From: Dyadobacter sp. CY323
GTDB lineage: Bacteria; Bacteroidota; Bacteroidia; Cytophagales; Spirosomataceae
Direction of reading: 5' to 3'
Assembly: GCF_021390245.1 (NCBI RefSeq)
Contig: NZ_JAJUXH010000008.1
Span: 32,524 to 96,523 of the forward strand
DNA: 64,000 bases
How positions within the stretch are numbered: the first letter of the stretch is position 1; each line of letters starts with the position of its first letter. Both the position numbers and the translations under genes were made by a program. Shown piece after piece: positions 44,324-53,827 of the stretch. Under the pieces are notes generated by a model. That model ran no database searches and had not been told where the DNA came from. It was given only the letters and a program-made list of their open reading frames with translations.

Positions 44324-45934
44324 TTAACTTAATACTGTTTCTTTCTGGTTTCTTCGGGCGGCCAGCGGGTGGTCGGACAAAGCCAAATGGTGTTCGAAAC
44401 CAATCAGTACCATGCGTCCCCCGGCTAGTTCGTAGCCATTTTTAAATCTTGTCACATTCTCCATGACCGTATGGTCCACATAGGGCGCATTGGAAAAATC
44501 GATCTGCACAACCTTGCCTTTTGGAATTGCTTCCAGTTTGGATTTCAGGCTCAGGTAATTTGTGAAAACAGCCGCTCGCGGAACATTCACGAAGAAAATG
44601 TCTCTCTCAGCTCTCACTTCAATTTTAGGATTAAAAATGTGCGAAAGCTTCACTCCGTAAAACAACTGGATAATGACTTTGGTAATAATCCCGCAACCGA
44701 TACCGATCAACAAATCAGTACTTAGTGTTGCAATGATCGTCACCAGGAAAATGAGGAGCTGCTCTTTTCCAATGTGATAAATGTGTGTAAACTCGGCAGG
44801 CGACGCAAGGCGGAAACCGACAAAGATCAGCATGGTTGCTAATGCAGCCACCGGAACCATCCGGACGACTGGCGCTAATGTGATTACAAAAATAAGGAGG
44901 AACATTCCCTGAAAAAGGTTGGCCCAACGTGTTTTTCCGCCATTGTTGATATTCGCCGAGCTCCGAGCAACTTCGGATATCATCGGCAGCCCGCCCAACA
45001 TTCCCGCGACGATGTTACCCGCACCGATCGCAGTCACATCGCGGCTAAGGTCCGCTTCGCGTTTGAATGGATCCAGCAGGTCCATTGCTTTGACTGTTAG
45101 CAGCGATTCGAGACTACCAACCAATGCAAACAAGGCTACGTATTTAATAAATACCGGGAGTAAATCGCTTTTCATTCCACCAAAATCCGCATGGTAAGCA
45201 AGTGAAAATTCACCCGGATCGATAAGTGGGCTGATGTCACCATACGCCGGCTCAAAAAGATGGAAAAACTGGCCCAGCCCAATCGCCACGACCAATACAA
45301 CCAATGCGGGCGGTACTTTTTTAAAGATCGAAAATGAAAGGTATTTCCAGCCGAACATGATCATCAAACCGACAAGACCTACAATCGCAATGTGATATTC
45401 CATGTGAAGAAGGCTGTGGGGCACCATTTCAAGCAATTCCAATGGTCCTTTACCAATCAGTTCGGAGGGGGCAATACCTACCGCCAAATGGATTTGTTTC
45501 GACATGATGATAATACCAATTGCCGCAAGCATTCCGTGCACCGCCGATAATGGAAAGAAATCTGCAAACTTTGGAAGTTTAAAAAGTCCCATCAAAACCT
45601 GAATGCCCCCCGCGACAACGATTGCTCCCAATGCAAGACGCCAGCCAACCGCATTATTCCCCCTGCCCAGCTCGTCCACAGCACCAGCCGCAATCACGAT
45701 CAATCCGCCAGCCGGACCTTTAACTGTTAATTCTGAGTTTGTCAAAAACGAAGCAAGACCTCCTACAATGGCAGTCACTAAGCCCATCACCGGCGGAAAG
45801 TTACTTGCAACCGCAACACTGAGGCTCAAAGGCAAGGCAATAAGGGCAACTAAAAATCCCGATAACAGGTCGGCTTTCCAGTTTTCCTTTAATCCCTCAA
45901 AACCCGTAGCAGGCTTCCACATCGCTGACCTCAT
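44324..45934 (-). CDS. SulP-family inorganic anion transporter
   Basis: A 536-residue membrane protein of the SLC26/SulP family with about 12 membrane segments and a short cytoplasmic STAS domain (about 430-536, KVVQIDFSNAPYVDHTVMENVTR). The N-terminal WKADLLSGFLVALIALPLSLSVA pattern is typical of SulP, the first transmembrane span. Members carry sulfate, bicarbonate or other anions; no carbonic anhydrase is adjacent to point to bicarbonate. The start may also be the Met four codons further (45922). It has no operon partners; the gene after it on this strand is far away. Confidence 0.88.
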   Translation of the reverse strand: MRSAMWKPATGFEGLKENWKADLLSGFLVALIALPLSLSVAVASNFPPVMGLVTAIVGGLASFLTNSELTVKGPAGGLIVIAAGAVDELGRGNNAVGWRLALGAIVVAGGIQVLMGLFKLPKFADFFPLSAVHGMLAAIGIIIMSKQIHLAVGIAPSELIGKGPLELLEMVPHSLLHMEYHIAIVGLVGLMIMFGWKYLSFSIFKKVPPALVVLVVAIGLGQFFHLFEPAYGDISPLIDPGEFSLAYHADFGGMKSDLLPVFIKYVALFALVGSLESLLTVKAMDLLDPFKREADLSRDVTAIGAGNIVAGMLGGLPMISEVARSSANINNGGKTRWANLFQGMFLLIFVITLAPVVRMVPVAALATMLIFVGFRLASPAEFTHIYHIGKEQLLIFLVTIIATLSTDLLIGIGCGIITKVIIQLFYGVKLSHIFNPKIEVRAERDIFFVNVPRAAVFTNYLSLKSKLEAIPKGKVVQIDFSNAPYVDHTVMENVTRFKNGYELAGGRMVLIGFEHHLALSDHPLAARRNQKETVLS

Positions 45935-46109
45935 ATTCGTTGATTGAATGGGAAATAATTAGAGTTGATCACCTGCCAAGATGCTGGAAATGAGCCAGAA
46001 AATTACAATGGAGGTACCTCGTGTGCATGTATAAATCAAGTAGGATGATTTATGCTACAAATGACATTAGGGGTTGTTAAAGAGGCATTAAGGAGGAATT
46101 AAAAGAGAA

Positions 46110-47480
46110 TTAAAAAGGGGGAAACCGGACAATGAATGTCGTGCCGGTGCCTGCCACGGACTCCACATCAATGGTGGCGCCCTGCATGTTGATAATTCTT
46201 TTGGTCAATGCGAGACCGATGCCGTAACCCGGTTTACTGATGGTTTTGGCACTGCGGTAAAAGGTGTCAAAAATGTAAGGAAGTTCCTCCGGCGATATCC
46301 CGATCCCGGTGTCTTTAAAGTAAATGCGGATCTGATTATTCTTGATTTCCAGGAACACATTAACTGTGTTGTTTGCCGAATATTTGCACGCATTATCCAT
46401 CAGGTTCACAAAAGCCGTGCGGAGCAGACTTTCATCTGCATACCGTTTCAGCTGTTCCTCATCGTCGGGAATTTTTGCATAATGAATGTGCACCTGATTG
46501 TCCGGATTCTTGTGCTGGATCGTCGTTTTGGCCTGCCACAAAACCTCGTCCACACGTATTCTGGAAAATGAAACCTTGAATGCATTTTCATCTGTGCGGG
46601 CGAGTTCCAATAACCTGTTTACCAGCTCATTCATTTCTTTCGCTTCTGCCCATATTCCTTGTAATGCGTCCTGGTAATCGGCCGGCGTGCGTTCCTTCAT
46701 CAGGCTGAGCTCGGCTTCGCTCATGATCAGCGCAAGCGGGGTCCGGAGTTCGTGGGAGGCATGTGATACAAAGTTTTTCTGGGCTACAAATGCAATCTCG
46801 AGCCTTGTCAGCATTTGATTAAATGTTTCTGCAAGAAGTGCAAGTTCGTCCTTTTCCCGGCCTACTTTCACTTTTTCGTGAAGGTTACCCGCTGATATGT
46901 TATTCACCTGATCGATGATATCGGCGACAGGCTTGATGGCGTCATTGGAAAATTGCCAGCCGGCCACTCCCACCAGCACCAATGATAACAACCAGCCGAT
47001 GACAAGAATCTGGCGCAATCTGTCCAACTGGTTCATTCCCAGGTAATCGTCGGCAATTACTACGATTACCCACGGTTTGCGATGATCCTGCAGAATGTGG
47101 CGGATTACGATCATCTCCCGTTTGTGTTCCTTAGTATGTATCTCTTTCCCGCTCCTCGCATCGGCAAGCATCGGCGCATTGAGCACATATTTTTCCTTCC
47201 CACTTATAAAAATGACGGAATCGGAACCATCGTAAATGGTTATTTCCTCATTCAGCAGGATGGTCTTATTCTCTTTTTCGATTTTTTGAATGTCCGCCTT
47301 GCTAATGCCGTTACTTGCCTCAACCAGCTGTGCGATGGTTTGTCCACGTTCATTCAGAAAAGAATAAAACTGTTTCTCACGGTACTGATCGTAGAAAAAG
47401 TAAATGGAAAGGCAAAATAAAGCCATGATGGAGCCAACCAGCATGGTAAACATCAATGTAAGGCGGGCCTTGATGTTCAT
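46110..47480 (-). CDS. Sensor histidine kinase of the second OmpR pair
   Basis: A 456-residue membrane kinase: TM1 (about 9-30), periplasmic domain of about 125 residues, TM2 (about 157-177), HAMP, HisKA with H243 (SHASHELRTPLAL), and HATPase with FKDTGIGIS and GYGIGLAL boxes. Length and layout are nearly the same as for the kinase at 21038-22405, so they are paralogues. It overlaps its regulator gene by 4 bases (ATGA). The signal is unknown; no metal or transport operon adjoins except the SulP gene downstream. Confidence 0.92.
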   Translation of the reverse strand: MNIKARLTLMFTMLVGSIMALFCLSIYFFYDQYREKQFYSFLNERGQTIAQLVEASNGISKADIQKIEKENKTILLNEEITIYDGSDSVIFISGKEKYVLNAPMLADARSGKEIHTKEHKREMIVIRHILQDHRKPWVIVVIADDYLGMNQLDRLRQILVIGWLLSLVLVGVAGWQFSNDAIKPVADIIDQVNNISAGNLHEKVKVGREKDELALLAETFNQMLTRLEIAFVAQKNFVSHASHELRTPLALIMSEAELSLMKERTPADYQDALQGIWAEAKEMNELVNRLLELARTDENAFKVSFSRIRVDEVLWQAKTTIQHKNPDNQVHIHYAKIPDDEEQLKRYADESLLRTAFVNLMDNACKYSANNTVNVFLEIKNNQIRIYFKDTGIGISPEELPYIFDTFYRSAKTISKPGYGIGLALTKRIINMQGATIDVESVAGTGTTFIVRFPPF

Positions 47481-48154
47481 TCTTCCTTGAAAATGTAGCC
47501 CATTCCCACCACGGTATGGATCAGCTTGTTGGGATAATCCTTATCCACTTTTTTTCTCAAAAAATTAATGTAAACGTCTATCACATTTGTGCCGGTATCG
47601 AACCGAATGTCCCAAACCTGCTCGGCAATGTCCACGCGGGATACCACACGACCACGGTTACGCATCAGGTATTCAAGTAATGCGAATTCCTTGGCAGTGA
47701 GGTCGATACGATTTCCGGAACGCCTGGCCACTTTTTCGTCCAGGTTCAGTTCCAGGTCGGCCAGAGAAAGTACCTGATTCGACTGCTCTCTCGAATTGTT
47801 TCTGCTTGACAATACTTTAAGCCGCGCAATCAGCTCCCGGAACTCGAATGGTTTGACCAGATAATCGTCGCCCCCGGCTTCAAATCCGTCGAGTTTGTCG
47901 TCTATCGTGCCCAAAGCCGTCAGAAACAGGATCGGCGTTGAAAGTCCGTCGCTCCGCAATTGCCTGGCCAGGTCATATCCATTTAATAATGGAAGGTTAA
48001 CATCCAGAATGATGACATCAAAACGGTAGTTTGAAGCCATTTTTTTTCCTACCTGACCGTCATACGCCAGTTCAACTTCCCAAGATTGTTCTTCCAAACC
48101 CCGTTTCAGAAATCCTGCAAGCTTGGGTTCGTCTTCAACGATTAGTATTTTCAT
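47477..48154 (-). CDS. OmpR-family response regulator of the second pair
   Basis: A 225-residue regulator with receiver (phospho-acceptor D51 in ILDVNLPLLNG, Thr in FLTALG, Lys in VKPFEF) and winged helix (LTAKEFALLEYLM to GMGYIFKEE). The ATG at 48154 directly precedes MKILIVEDEP; the longer frame adds 13 residues without support. It shares long identical blocks with the regulator at 20342-21028, such as LTAKEFALLEY in the DNA-binding domain. An intrinsic terminator sits about 50 bases upstream of the start, so the promoter lies between or the hairpin is part of its leader. Confidence 0.92.
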   Translation of the reverse strand: MKILIVEDEPKLAGFLKRGLEEQSWEVELAYDGQVGKKMASNYRFDVIILDVNLPLLNGYDLARQLRSDGLSTPILFLTALGTIDDKLDGFEAGGDDYLVKPFEFRELIARLKVLSSRNNSREQSNQVLSLADLELNLDEKVARRSGNRIDLTAKEFALLEYLMRNRGRVVSRVDIAEQVWDIRFDTGTNVIDVYINFLRKKVDKDYPNKLIHTVVGMGYIFKEE

Positions 48155-48205
48155 CGGAATGATTAAGCAAAGTTGTGGTGTCAAATGTTGCATGGATTTT
48201 TTACT

Positions 48206-48242
48206 AAAAAAAAGGCTGTCCGAAACATCGGACAGCCTTTTT
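48206..48242 (-). terminator. Strong intrinsic terminator upstream of the response regulator
   Basis: A perfect 15-bp stem (48209-48223 with 48228-48242, core GGCTGTCCGA/TCGGACAGCC) with an AACA loop. On the minus strand it ends in T8. It lies 127 bases after the DinB-type gene and about 50 bases before the regulator ATG. Confidence 0.88.
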
Positions 48243-48368
48243 GTCTATATCCACACCATTAGAACGCTGGTATTTTTACGGACACTACGTTCTATTATTA
48301 TGCAAAATAGAAAATTTAGATAATAAATAATAGGCATTTGTAATGCAAGACAAAATTTTATATATGTA

Positions 48369-48926
48369 TTAATAATAATCAGCACCGTTTTCATAATCCG
48401 CCCGATCATCCAATGTACCATAGTCGTCTTCTTCGAGCCGCATTCCTTTTACCGCTTTCTTGATCAAACCAACTTGCCCGGCGTGATATACATCGTGCTG
48501 GATTACGCCATGGATCAATGTATAATACGAATAGTCCCTACCCGGAACAAACTCCTCGAGAAAAGCGTCGCTTTCTATTTTTTCCAGCTCGGAAACCAAC
48601 TCTTCCTGGGACAGACTCAGCTCCATCTGAATTGCTTCCCATTCGAATTCATCCACGACCGGAATTTTTTTCCAGTCTTTATCTTCGGTCTTGATATCAA
48701 AGTCGGCATCGCCTTGAATCTTACGAACTGCAAAAATCCGCCAGGTCGTCATGTGGTATACGATTTCAGCGATCGAGTGTGTGTTACTGCTCAATCTCAC
48801 TTCCGCCATTTTCGGTGTCACATCTCTCAAAGCCTCCACAACCGACGGGCCATACCAGGCTTCCTCACTTTCATACGTGTCGTTGAGGACATCTATAATT
48901 CTTAAAATCTCTTCTTTTGTTTCCAT
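48369..48926 (-). CDS. DinB-fold protein
   Basis: A 185-residue soluble protein of the DinB/YfiT four-helix-bundle family. The metal-binding histidines are in HSIAEIVYHM (first helix pair) and in HGVIQHDVYHAGQ (last helix), which fits the three-His site of thiol-transferase-like members. The substrate is unknown; related proteins use bacillithiol, mycothiol or glutathione, and Bacteroidetes contain bacillithiol, as I recall. It is monocistronic. Confidence 0.85.
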   Translation of the reverse strand: METKEEILRIIDVLNDTYESEEAWYGPSVVEALRDVTPKMAEVRLSSNTHSIAEIVYHMTTWRIFAVRKIQGDADFDIKTEDKDWKKIPVVDEFEWEAIQMELSLSQEELVSELEKIESDAFLEEFVPGRDYSYYTLIHGVIQHDVYHAGQVGLIKKAVKGMRLEEDDYGTLDDRADYENGADYY

Positions 48927-49198
48927 ATATGTTTATAAATCAAGGCGCTGTATTACGAATTATCCATTTAATAATGACCAGAATATCATCTCCGTATTAT
49001 TCCCATTTTTAGTCAAAGAACTAGCCTCTGTATTCGAGACGTTTTTAATATCCGGTTTACAACCATATTTCCTGCATTATAGTCAATGAAAATGCAGCAA
49101 TTATTTAAAACTAAAAAATTGAACTGAGAAATTCCGAAAAATAAAATCTTCAAAATCAATTTTCGTTTAATAAACAAATTTTAAATACCACGTTCAAC

Positions 49199-49807
49199 AT
49201 GTTCAAAAAAGCCTCATTACTCATACTCATAGCCAGCGTAGGATTTATTTCCTGTTCCAAAGATCCGATCAGTGATCTGTCTACGGAAGAATCGCTGGTA
49301 TATCTTACCAATCATGACAAAGCCGCCAGTTTCAATCAATACAAAACATTCAGTATTGTGGACTCGGTCCTGATTGTCGAAAATAACCGTTCCGGCACCG
49401 CATTGAGCGATATCGACCGCGCATTACTTCAGCGGATCATTACCAATATGCAGAGCCTCGGGTACAAATACGTCAGCCCGAAAAGCAATCCGGACGTGGG
49501 CATTAATGCCGCCTGGATTACCAATACGTACCTGAACGTCGCTTCCAATCCATACTCATCTTATTATGGCGGATACTGGGGAGGTGGATATGGTTACGGA
49601 TATCCTAATTATTACACGTATTATGAAACCAGTGAAAGTTACTGGCTGATCACCATGCTTGATTTCAAAAACCCTAATAACGCGGACAAGACTTTTAATG
49701 TAGTCTGGGATGCGCAGATCAGAGGTTCGGGAATTGGTGAATCCCAGTATATTGACAAGATGGTCGATTCGATTTTTGGCCAGTCATCTTATTTAAAAAT
49801 CAATTGA
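49199..49807 (+). CDS. DUF4136 lipoprotein
   Basis: A 202-residue lipoprotein with the lipobox GFISC and Cys about residue 20. It has the DUF4136 pattern: a domain beginning FNQYKTFSIVDSV, then DVGINAAWI, a Gly/Tyr-rich loop (about 118-140), and the C-terminal DKMVDSIFGQ stretch. The domain is common in Gram-negative outer-membrane or periplasmic lipoproteins and its function is not known. One base separates it from the next gene, so they are co-transcribed. Confidence 0.85.
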   Translation: MFKKASLLILIASVGFISCSKDPISDLSTEESLVYLTNHDKAASFNQYKTFSIVDSVLIVENNRSGTALSDIDRALLQRIITNMQSLGYKYVSPKSNPDVGINAAWITNTYLNVASNPYSSYYGGYWGGGYGYGYPNYYTYYETSESYWLITMLDFKNPNNADKTFNVVWDAQIRGSGIGESQYIDKMVDSIFGQSSYLKIN

Positions 49808-49808
49808 A

Positions 49809-50471
49809 ATGAAAAAAATAGCAGTTGTTATAGCCCTTTTTCTTGCAGGTGCAGTGAACGGTTTTGCGCAGGAAGCACCGAAATTATATACGCTTCCCTC
49901 TCCATTTGAACGATATACACATTACCTGGCTACCGCCCGGTTTATGGGTTCAATGCCTCTGGGATCATTTGCTGATTCTTATGTGAATAAAGCTTCGTTT
50001 CAGAACGCTTCCATTTCCATTGAATGGGTTTTGAGAAATTCACCTTTATCGATCGGTGGAGAAATCGGGTCTACCTATTTTCAAAAACGTATCCCCCGGG
50101 CGACCTACCAAAATGGCGACGAAACGATTTCGGCAGTACAGACCCGCACACTATCTCAATATCCCGTGGAGCTTTTTGCCAATTATCATTTTTTAGGTAA
50201 AAACTCGACCATTCAACCGTATGTTCAGGTGAGCGCAGGTATAAGTATCGTAGATTATAACCTATATTACGGCAGTCTTTCAACCCAGCATCAAAAGATC
50301 GCACCTAAATATGGCGTTGGTTTAGGGTCTAAATTCCTGTTTAAACAAGATGGCAAATTCGGCGTTGATGTTCGTGTTAAATACGATGGAACATCCTACA
50401 AGCATGAATACATCGAAAAGGGAGTATCTTCTATAAACGGCTCAATAGGTGTCTTTTATCGGTGGTGGTAA
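49809..50471 (+). CDS. Small outer-membrane beta-barrel protein
   Basis: A 220-residue protein with a signal peptide (about 1-20, VNGFAQ) and alternating beta strands typical of an 8-stranded OmpA/OmpX-like barrel; it ends in an aromatic residue pair (YRWW), as barrel proteins do for insertion. No enzymatic motif. It starts one base after the DUF4136 gene and leads into the unassigned membrane-anchored protein. Confidence 0.78.
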   Translation: MKKIAVVIALFLAGAVNGFAQEAPKLYTLPSPFERYTHYLATARFMGSMPLGSFADSYVNKASFQNASISIEWVLRNSPLSIGGEIGSTYFQKRIPRATYQNGDETISAVQTRTLSQYPVELFANYHFLGKNSTIQPYVQVSAGISIVDYNLYYGSLSTQHQKIAPKYGVGLGSKFLFKQDGKFGVDVRVKYDGTSYKHEYIEKGVSSINGSIGVFYRWW

Positions 50472-50481
50472 TCATCGCATT

Positions 50482-52650
50482 GTGGTACGTAAAAATAAAA
50501 TTTTGTCAAAAACATCGCTTTTCTGGATCAGTGGGATCCTGATTTTCCTTACCGCTTCCGGGCTCTGGCTGTGGAACCGGTTTGGTCCTTCAAAAGACAA
50601 GTATTATCCCGAAATCACCAAAGGGTTCCCAATTGCCCAAACCTTAGACTCTTCGTCCCATTCCTGCGATCTGGTGATCAGGCGCTACAAACAGATTGGC
50701 AGCGAGATGCAATTCGAGCTCGCATCAAATGCAGGCGGCTTGTCTCCATACCATGTCGAAATCTCGCAAAACGGCAAAACTCAGAAATTCTCTGAATTAC
50801 CTCATCGCTACGGAACCTGGCTTACCGTTCCGGACGTAAGCCTGACTGCCGGCCCGGCGAAGATCCGGGTGATAAGTCTCGGCATGGCGGGCTGCGAAAC
50901 GACCGCTTCTTTCGATTTTGACGGAAAAATAAAAGACGAAATACCGGATGCTCAAACGTGGATCAGGCATGGCAGCGAAGATAACTGGCTCGATGTAAGG
51001 CCTGTAATCCGAAGTGGAAAGGTATTCCTGAAAGATTTCGCAAACTACCGCGACGATCGCACCAAAGTTGTCATGATCGACGGGATCGGTGTTAATGGAC
51101 TTGAAAACGGCATTGAGGTAAAACCGGGATATTTGTATTCCATCACAGCCCGATGGATCGACGCACCGTATAATGACTGGTGGAACCCGGTTAAAAACCG
51201 GTCGCTACGCCAGCAAAATATCTGGATAGCCGGGCGGACTGAAAAACCGGCAGCCAGCTCGCTCACCCGGATTGAAATACCGGAATGGTTTGCACCGTCA
51301 CGTGGTCTTAATGTACAATTTGACACCAAGTTCCCCGAATTTCAACCCATTGAAGGAAAGCTGGTGGCGCAATACCGCCTCAACACCTACACGTCTTCAT
51401 CCAATTACTATAACCGCGGCATTAGTCATCTTCATCACGGCGAGAATGGTTTGCCTGATTCCAAAACGCATTTAACGGTAACCCCAAACTTCTTTGCGGA
51501 CAGAGATGAAAAGTGGTTTACTCAGCTTTCAAGACAGGAAGTGGAAAGTTACGCGGGCGTACCGGGTTTTGGCATTTACGCCTATGATTTCGAATTCTGG
51601 AACCAGCATTATTCTCCCGAAACCCGGCAAAGACTGATCTGGTTTTCGAACGTAATTAAGAAAAATCACCCCGATATGCATTTAATGGATTACTGGGGCG
51701 GTGGTGCGTATACCAATCCGCACATTAATTCGGTCGGTGGAGCCAAGCCCAAAGATTTCTTTAAAGATTACGAGCAGCCCAAACCCAATAATTCCAATTT
51801 TGAGCCTTTACCAAACGGAGAAAGTTTTCAAACACTGTTCAACACGACACCGATTGACGTGTACCCGAAAGCCATGTTTGCTATGGACGAAAAAGGGAAT
51901 TCGGCCAACAACTTCGTTCTGTTATCTGCATTACATTCTTTAAGGATTAATAAACTCATCCCGTATCAGAAAAACAACAAGTTCATTTTCTACGGCTGGA
52001 ACCGGTATATGCCGCTTTACAACGATCCCATAGTACCCTGGAATTACAAGCTGACGGATCCGAAAGGAGAGCTGATCATGAACCAGCTCGAAATGATGCC
52101 GGCCAGCCAGGCACTCAGCTTTTCCCTATTTTCTCTTGTCCTTTTCGATGGCTACTATTTATGGCACGACAGCGCGCCTTACGGAGAAGACGTGAATGCA
52201 TATAAAGTGTCAAAAGACGGACCAGGCTGGGGATTTGAGTGGTATCCGGTTGACAATAAAACGCCTGACAGCGAAATTGGCCGGAATAATAAAGACTCCG
52301 GTGCTCCTCCTTACTGGGATTTCCCGACGGAATTTTACGTGTTGGGTAACTGGATGGCAAAACAAGTGGAAGATGTGATCGTGGGGGGAACGAATAAGGA
52401 TCTGCCATTTGAGCTGAACGGTAGCTGGATCGAACCCAGAAAAGAACAGGCATTGATCGCGATTGATCAAAAACAGCCGTTTGTTACTTCTGTTATAAAA
52501 GGAAATAAGATCGCGGTTCTGGCAATAGACAATTTTCAACAACCTTCGGCAACGCGCACAATGAAAATAAGGTTACCTGACGGCGTGGAGACGGAAATTG
52601 AGCTTTATGGAAACTGGCCTTCGCTTTACCGGGGCACGTTGAAAAAGTAA
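50482..52650 (+). CDS. Unassigned membrane-anchored protein with sugar-enzyme-like features
   Basis: A 722-residue protein (GTG 50482; GTG 50449 would overlap the barrel gene by 23 bases). It has an N-terminal membrane helix (about 9-29) without cleavage site, so it is a type II anchored periplasmic protein. After it come beta-rich domains (about 40-280) and then a Trp/Tyr/His-rich part (about 300-620) with segments such as YAYDFEFWNQHYSPETRQR, HLMDYWGGG and FDGYYLWHDSAPYG; acidic residues at strand ends there resemble those of TIM-barrel glycosidases. A small beta domain closes the chain. I recognise no family. It is the last gene of a three-gene envelope operon and ends before a bidirectional terminator. 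Confidence 0.65.
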   Translation: MVRKNKILSKTSLFWISGILIFLTASGLWLWNRFGPSKDKYYPEITKGFPIAQTLDSSSHSCDLVIRRYKQIGSEMQFELASNAGGLSPYHVEISQNGKTQKFSELPHRYGTWLTVPDVSLTAGPAKIRVISLGMAGCETTASFDFDGKIKDEIPDAQTWIRHGSEDNWLDVRPVIRSGKVFLKDFANYRDDRTKVVMIDGIGVNGLENGIEVKPGYLYSITARWIDAPYNDWWNPVKNRSLRQQNIWIAGRTEKPAASSLTRIEIPEWFAPSRGLNVQFDTKFPEFQPIEGKLVAQYRLNTYTSSSNYYNRGISHLHHGENGLPDSKTHLTVTPNFFADRDEKWFTQLSRQEVESYAGVPGFGIYAYDFEFWNQHYSPETRQRLIWFSNVIKKNHPDMHLMDYWGGGAYTNPHINSVGGAKPKDFFKDYEQPKPNNSNFEPLPNGESFQTLFNTTPIDVYPKAMFAMDEKGNSANNFVLLSALHSLRINKLIPYQKNNKFIFYGWNRYMPLYNDPIVPWNYKLTDPKGELIMNQLEMMPASQALSFSLFSLVLFDGYYLWHDSAPYGEDVNAYKVSKDGPGWGFEWYPVDNKTPDSEIGRNNKDSGAPPYWDFPTEFYVLGNWMAKQVEDVIVGGTNKDLPFELNGSWIEPRKEQALIAIDQKQPFVTSVIKGNKIAVLAIDNFQQPSATRTMKIRLPDGVETEIELYGNWPSLYRGTLKK

Positions 52651-52672
52651 GTCGCGGATGATCATGCAACTG

Positions 52673-52710
52673 AAAAAAATGGTCACAGCCGAAACTGTGA
52701 CCATTTTTTT
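52673..52710. terminator. Bidirectional intrinsic terminator
   Basis: A perfect 16-bp stem (52673-52688 with 52695-52710, core ATGGTCACAG/CTGTGACCAT) has a 6-base loop and A7/T7 flanks. It ends the envelope operon on the plus strand and pheA on the minus strand; the pheA stop codon lies at its edge. Confidence 0.92.
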
Positions 52711-53782
52711 ATGATATCCGGATATAACTTCCGAGCCATTTCATGTGTGTTCCATACTTGTGCATGATTTCCTGAACCGGCTTATCATTGATGTGGCCAA
52801 TAAATTCAACAAAAAACCAGGTACGGAACGCCGCCTCTCCACGTAATGGCCGGCTCTCGATTTTGGTAAGGTTAATGCCGCGGTCGTTAAAATCTTTCAG
52901 GAACTCATAAAGTACCCCGGGACGATTTGTATTTGGCAAATTTGCGATGATGGTCGTTTTATCGTCGTCGCTCTTTACATTCACAAAGTCTTTTGCCAAG
53001 ATCAGGAATCTCGTGCGGTTCTGATCGCTATCCTCGATATTATCAAACAAAATAGGCACCCCGAATAGCCGCGCAGAAATCGACGAGCAAATGGCGGCTG
53101 CATCCGGATCCTCGGAAGCCATTTTTGCTGCTTTTGACGTCGACTCCACCGGGATCAGTTCGATACCTAAACCTTCGAGATATTCATTAATGAACTTGCC
53201 GCACTGCCGGAATGCGATATCCTTCGAATAAATGCGCCGGATATGCTTTAACGTATCAGCTTGTGAAGCAAAAGTAAAATGCACCTGTAACAAGACTTCC
53301 GCGACGATCGACAGGTTTTTTTCTCTCAAAAAGTCAACCGTTTCGATCACCATGCCTTCCTGATTATTCTCGATCGGCACCACCCCGAATTTCGCACGGC
53401 CCGTCTCCACGCTTTCAAAAACAGAGTGGATGGTAGGCAAAACAAGGTATTCGCTCATCCCGCCGAACCGGCTTTCCGCAGCCTGATGTGTAAAACTGCC
53501 TTCGGGACCGAGGTAAGACACGCGCTCGGGCAATTCCAAATTTCGCGAAACCGCGAATATTTCAAAGAAGATGGTGTCGATCGCCTGGCGGGTCAAAAGT
53601 CCCTTATTGCATTTTTCTAAACGATCCAAAATTTGTTTTTCCCTTTCCGGGCGGTAAATGATCGATTGCGACGAGCGTTTCAGCTCTCCAACCTTCTTGA
53701 CAAGCTCCATCCGCTCGTTCAAAATGTTCAATAGCTGATCGTCGAGTGTGTCAATTCGGTCTCGTAGGTCCTGTAATTCCAC
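52709..53782 (-). CDS. pheA: Bifunctional chorismate mutase / prephenate dehydratase (P-protein)
   Basis: A 357-residue enzyme for the last steps to phenylpyruvate in phenylalanine synthesis. Order: AroQ-type chorismate mutase domain (about 1-85, LRDRIDTLDDQLLNILNERM), prephenate dehydratase domain (about 90-265, YLGPEGSFTHQAA, VPIENNQEGMV, and NRTRFLIL), and a C-terminal ACT domain (about 280-357) with GVLYEFLKDFNDRGINLTKI and ESRP, which binds Phe for feedback inhibition. All three parts are complete. It is 45 bases after parE on the same strand, without obvious functional link. Confidence 0.95.
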   Translation of the reverse strand: MELQDLRDRIDTLDDQLLNILNERMELVKKVGELKRSSQSIIYRPEREKQILDRLEKCNKGLLTRQAIDTIFFEIFAVSRNLELPERVSYLGPEGSFTHQAAESRFGGMSEYLVLPTIHSVFESVETGRAKFGVVPIENNQEGMVIETVDFLREKNLSIVAEVLLQVHFTFASQADTLKHIRRIYSKDIAFRQCGKFINEYLEGLGIELIPVESTSKAAKMASEDPDAAAICSSISARLFGVPILFDNIEDSDQNRTRFLILAKDFVNVKSDDDKTTIIANLPNTNRPGVLYEFLKDFNDRGINLTKIESRPLRGEAAFRTWFFVEFIGHINDKPVQEIMHKYGTHMKWLGSYIRIS

Positions 53783-53827
53783 AGAAAAATTTCTAAATGT
53801 TCTAATGAGTAAATGGCTGCAAGTATA

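Noticed and set aside
45998..46016. Minus-strand GG-N10-GC before the SulP gene
   Set aside because: The spacing is right, but only the TGGC half of the -24 element is kept and the -12 element reads CAGCA; too weak to call.
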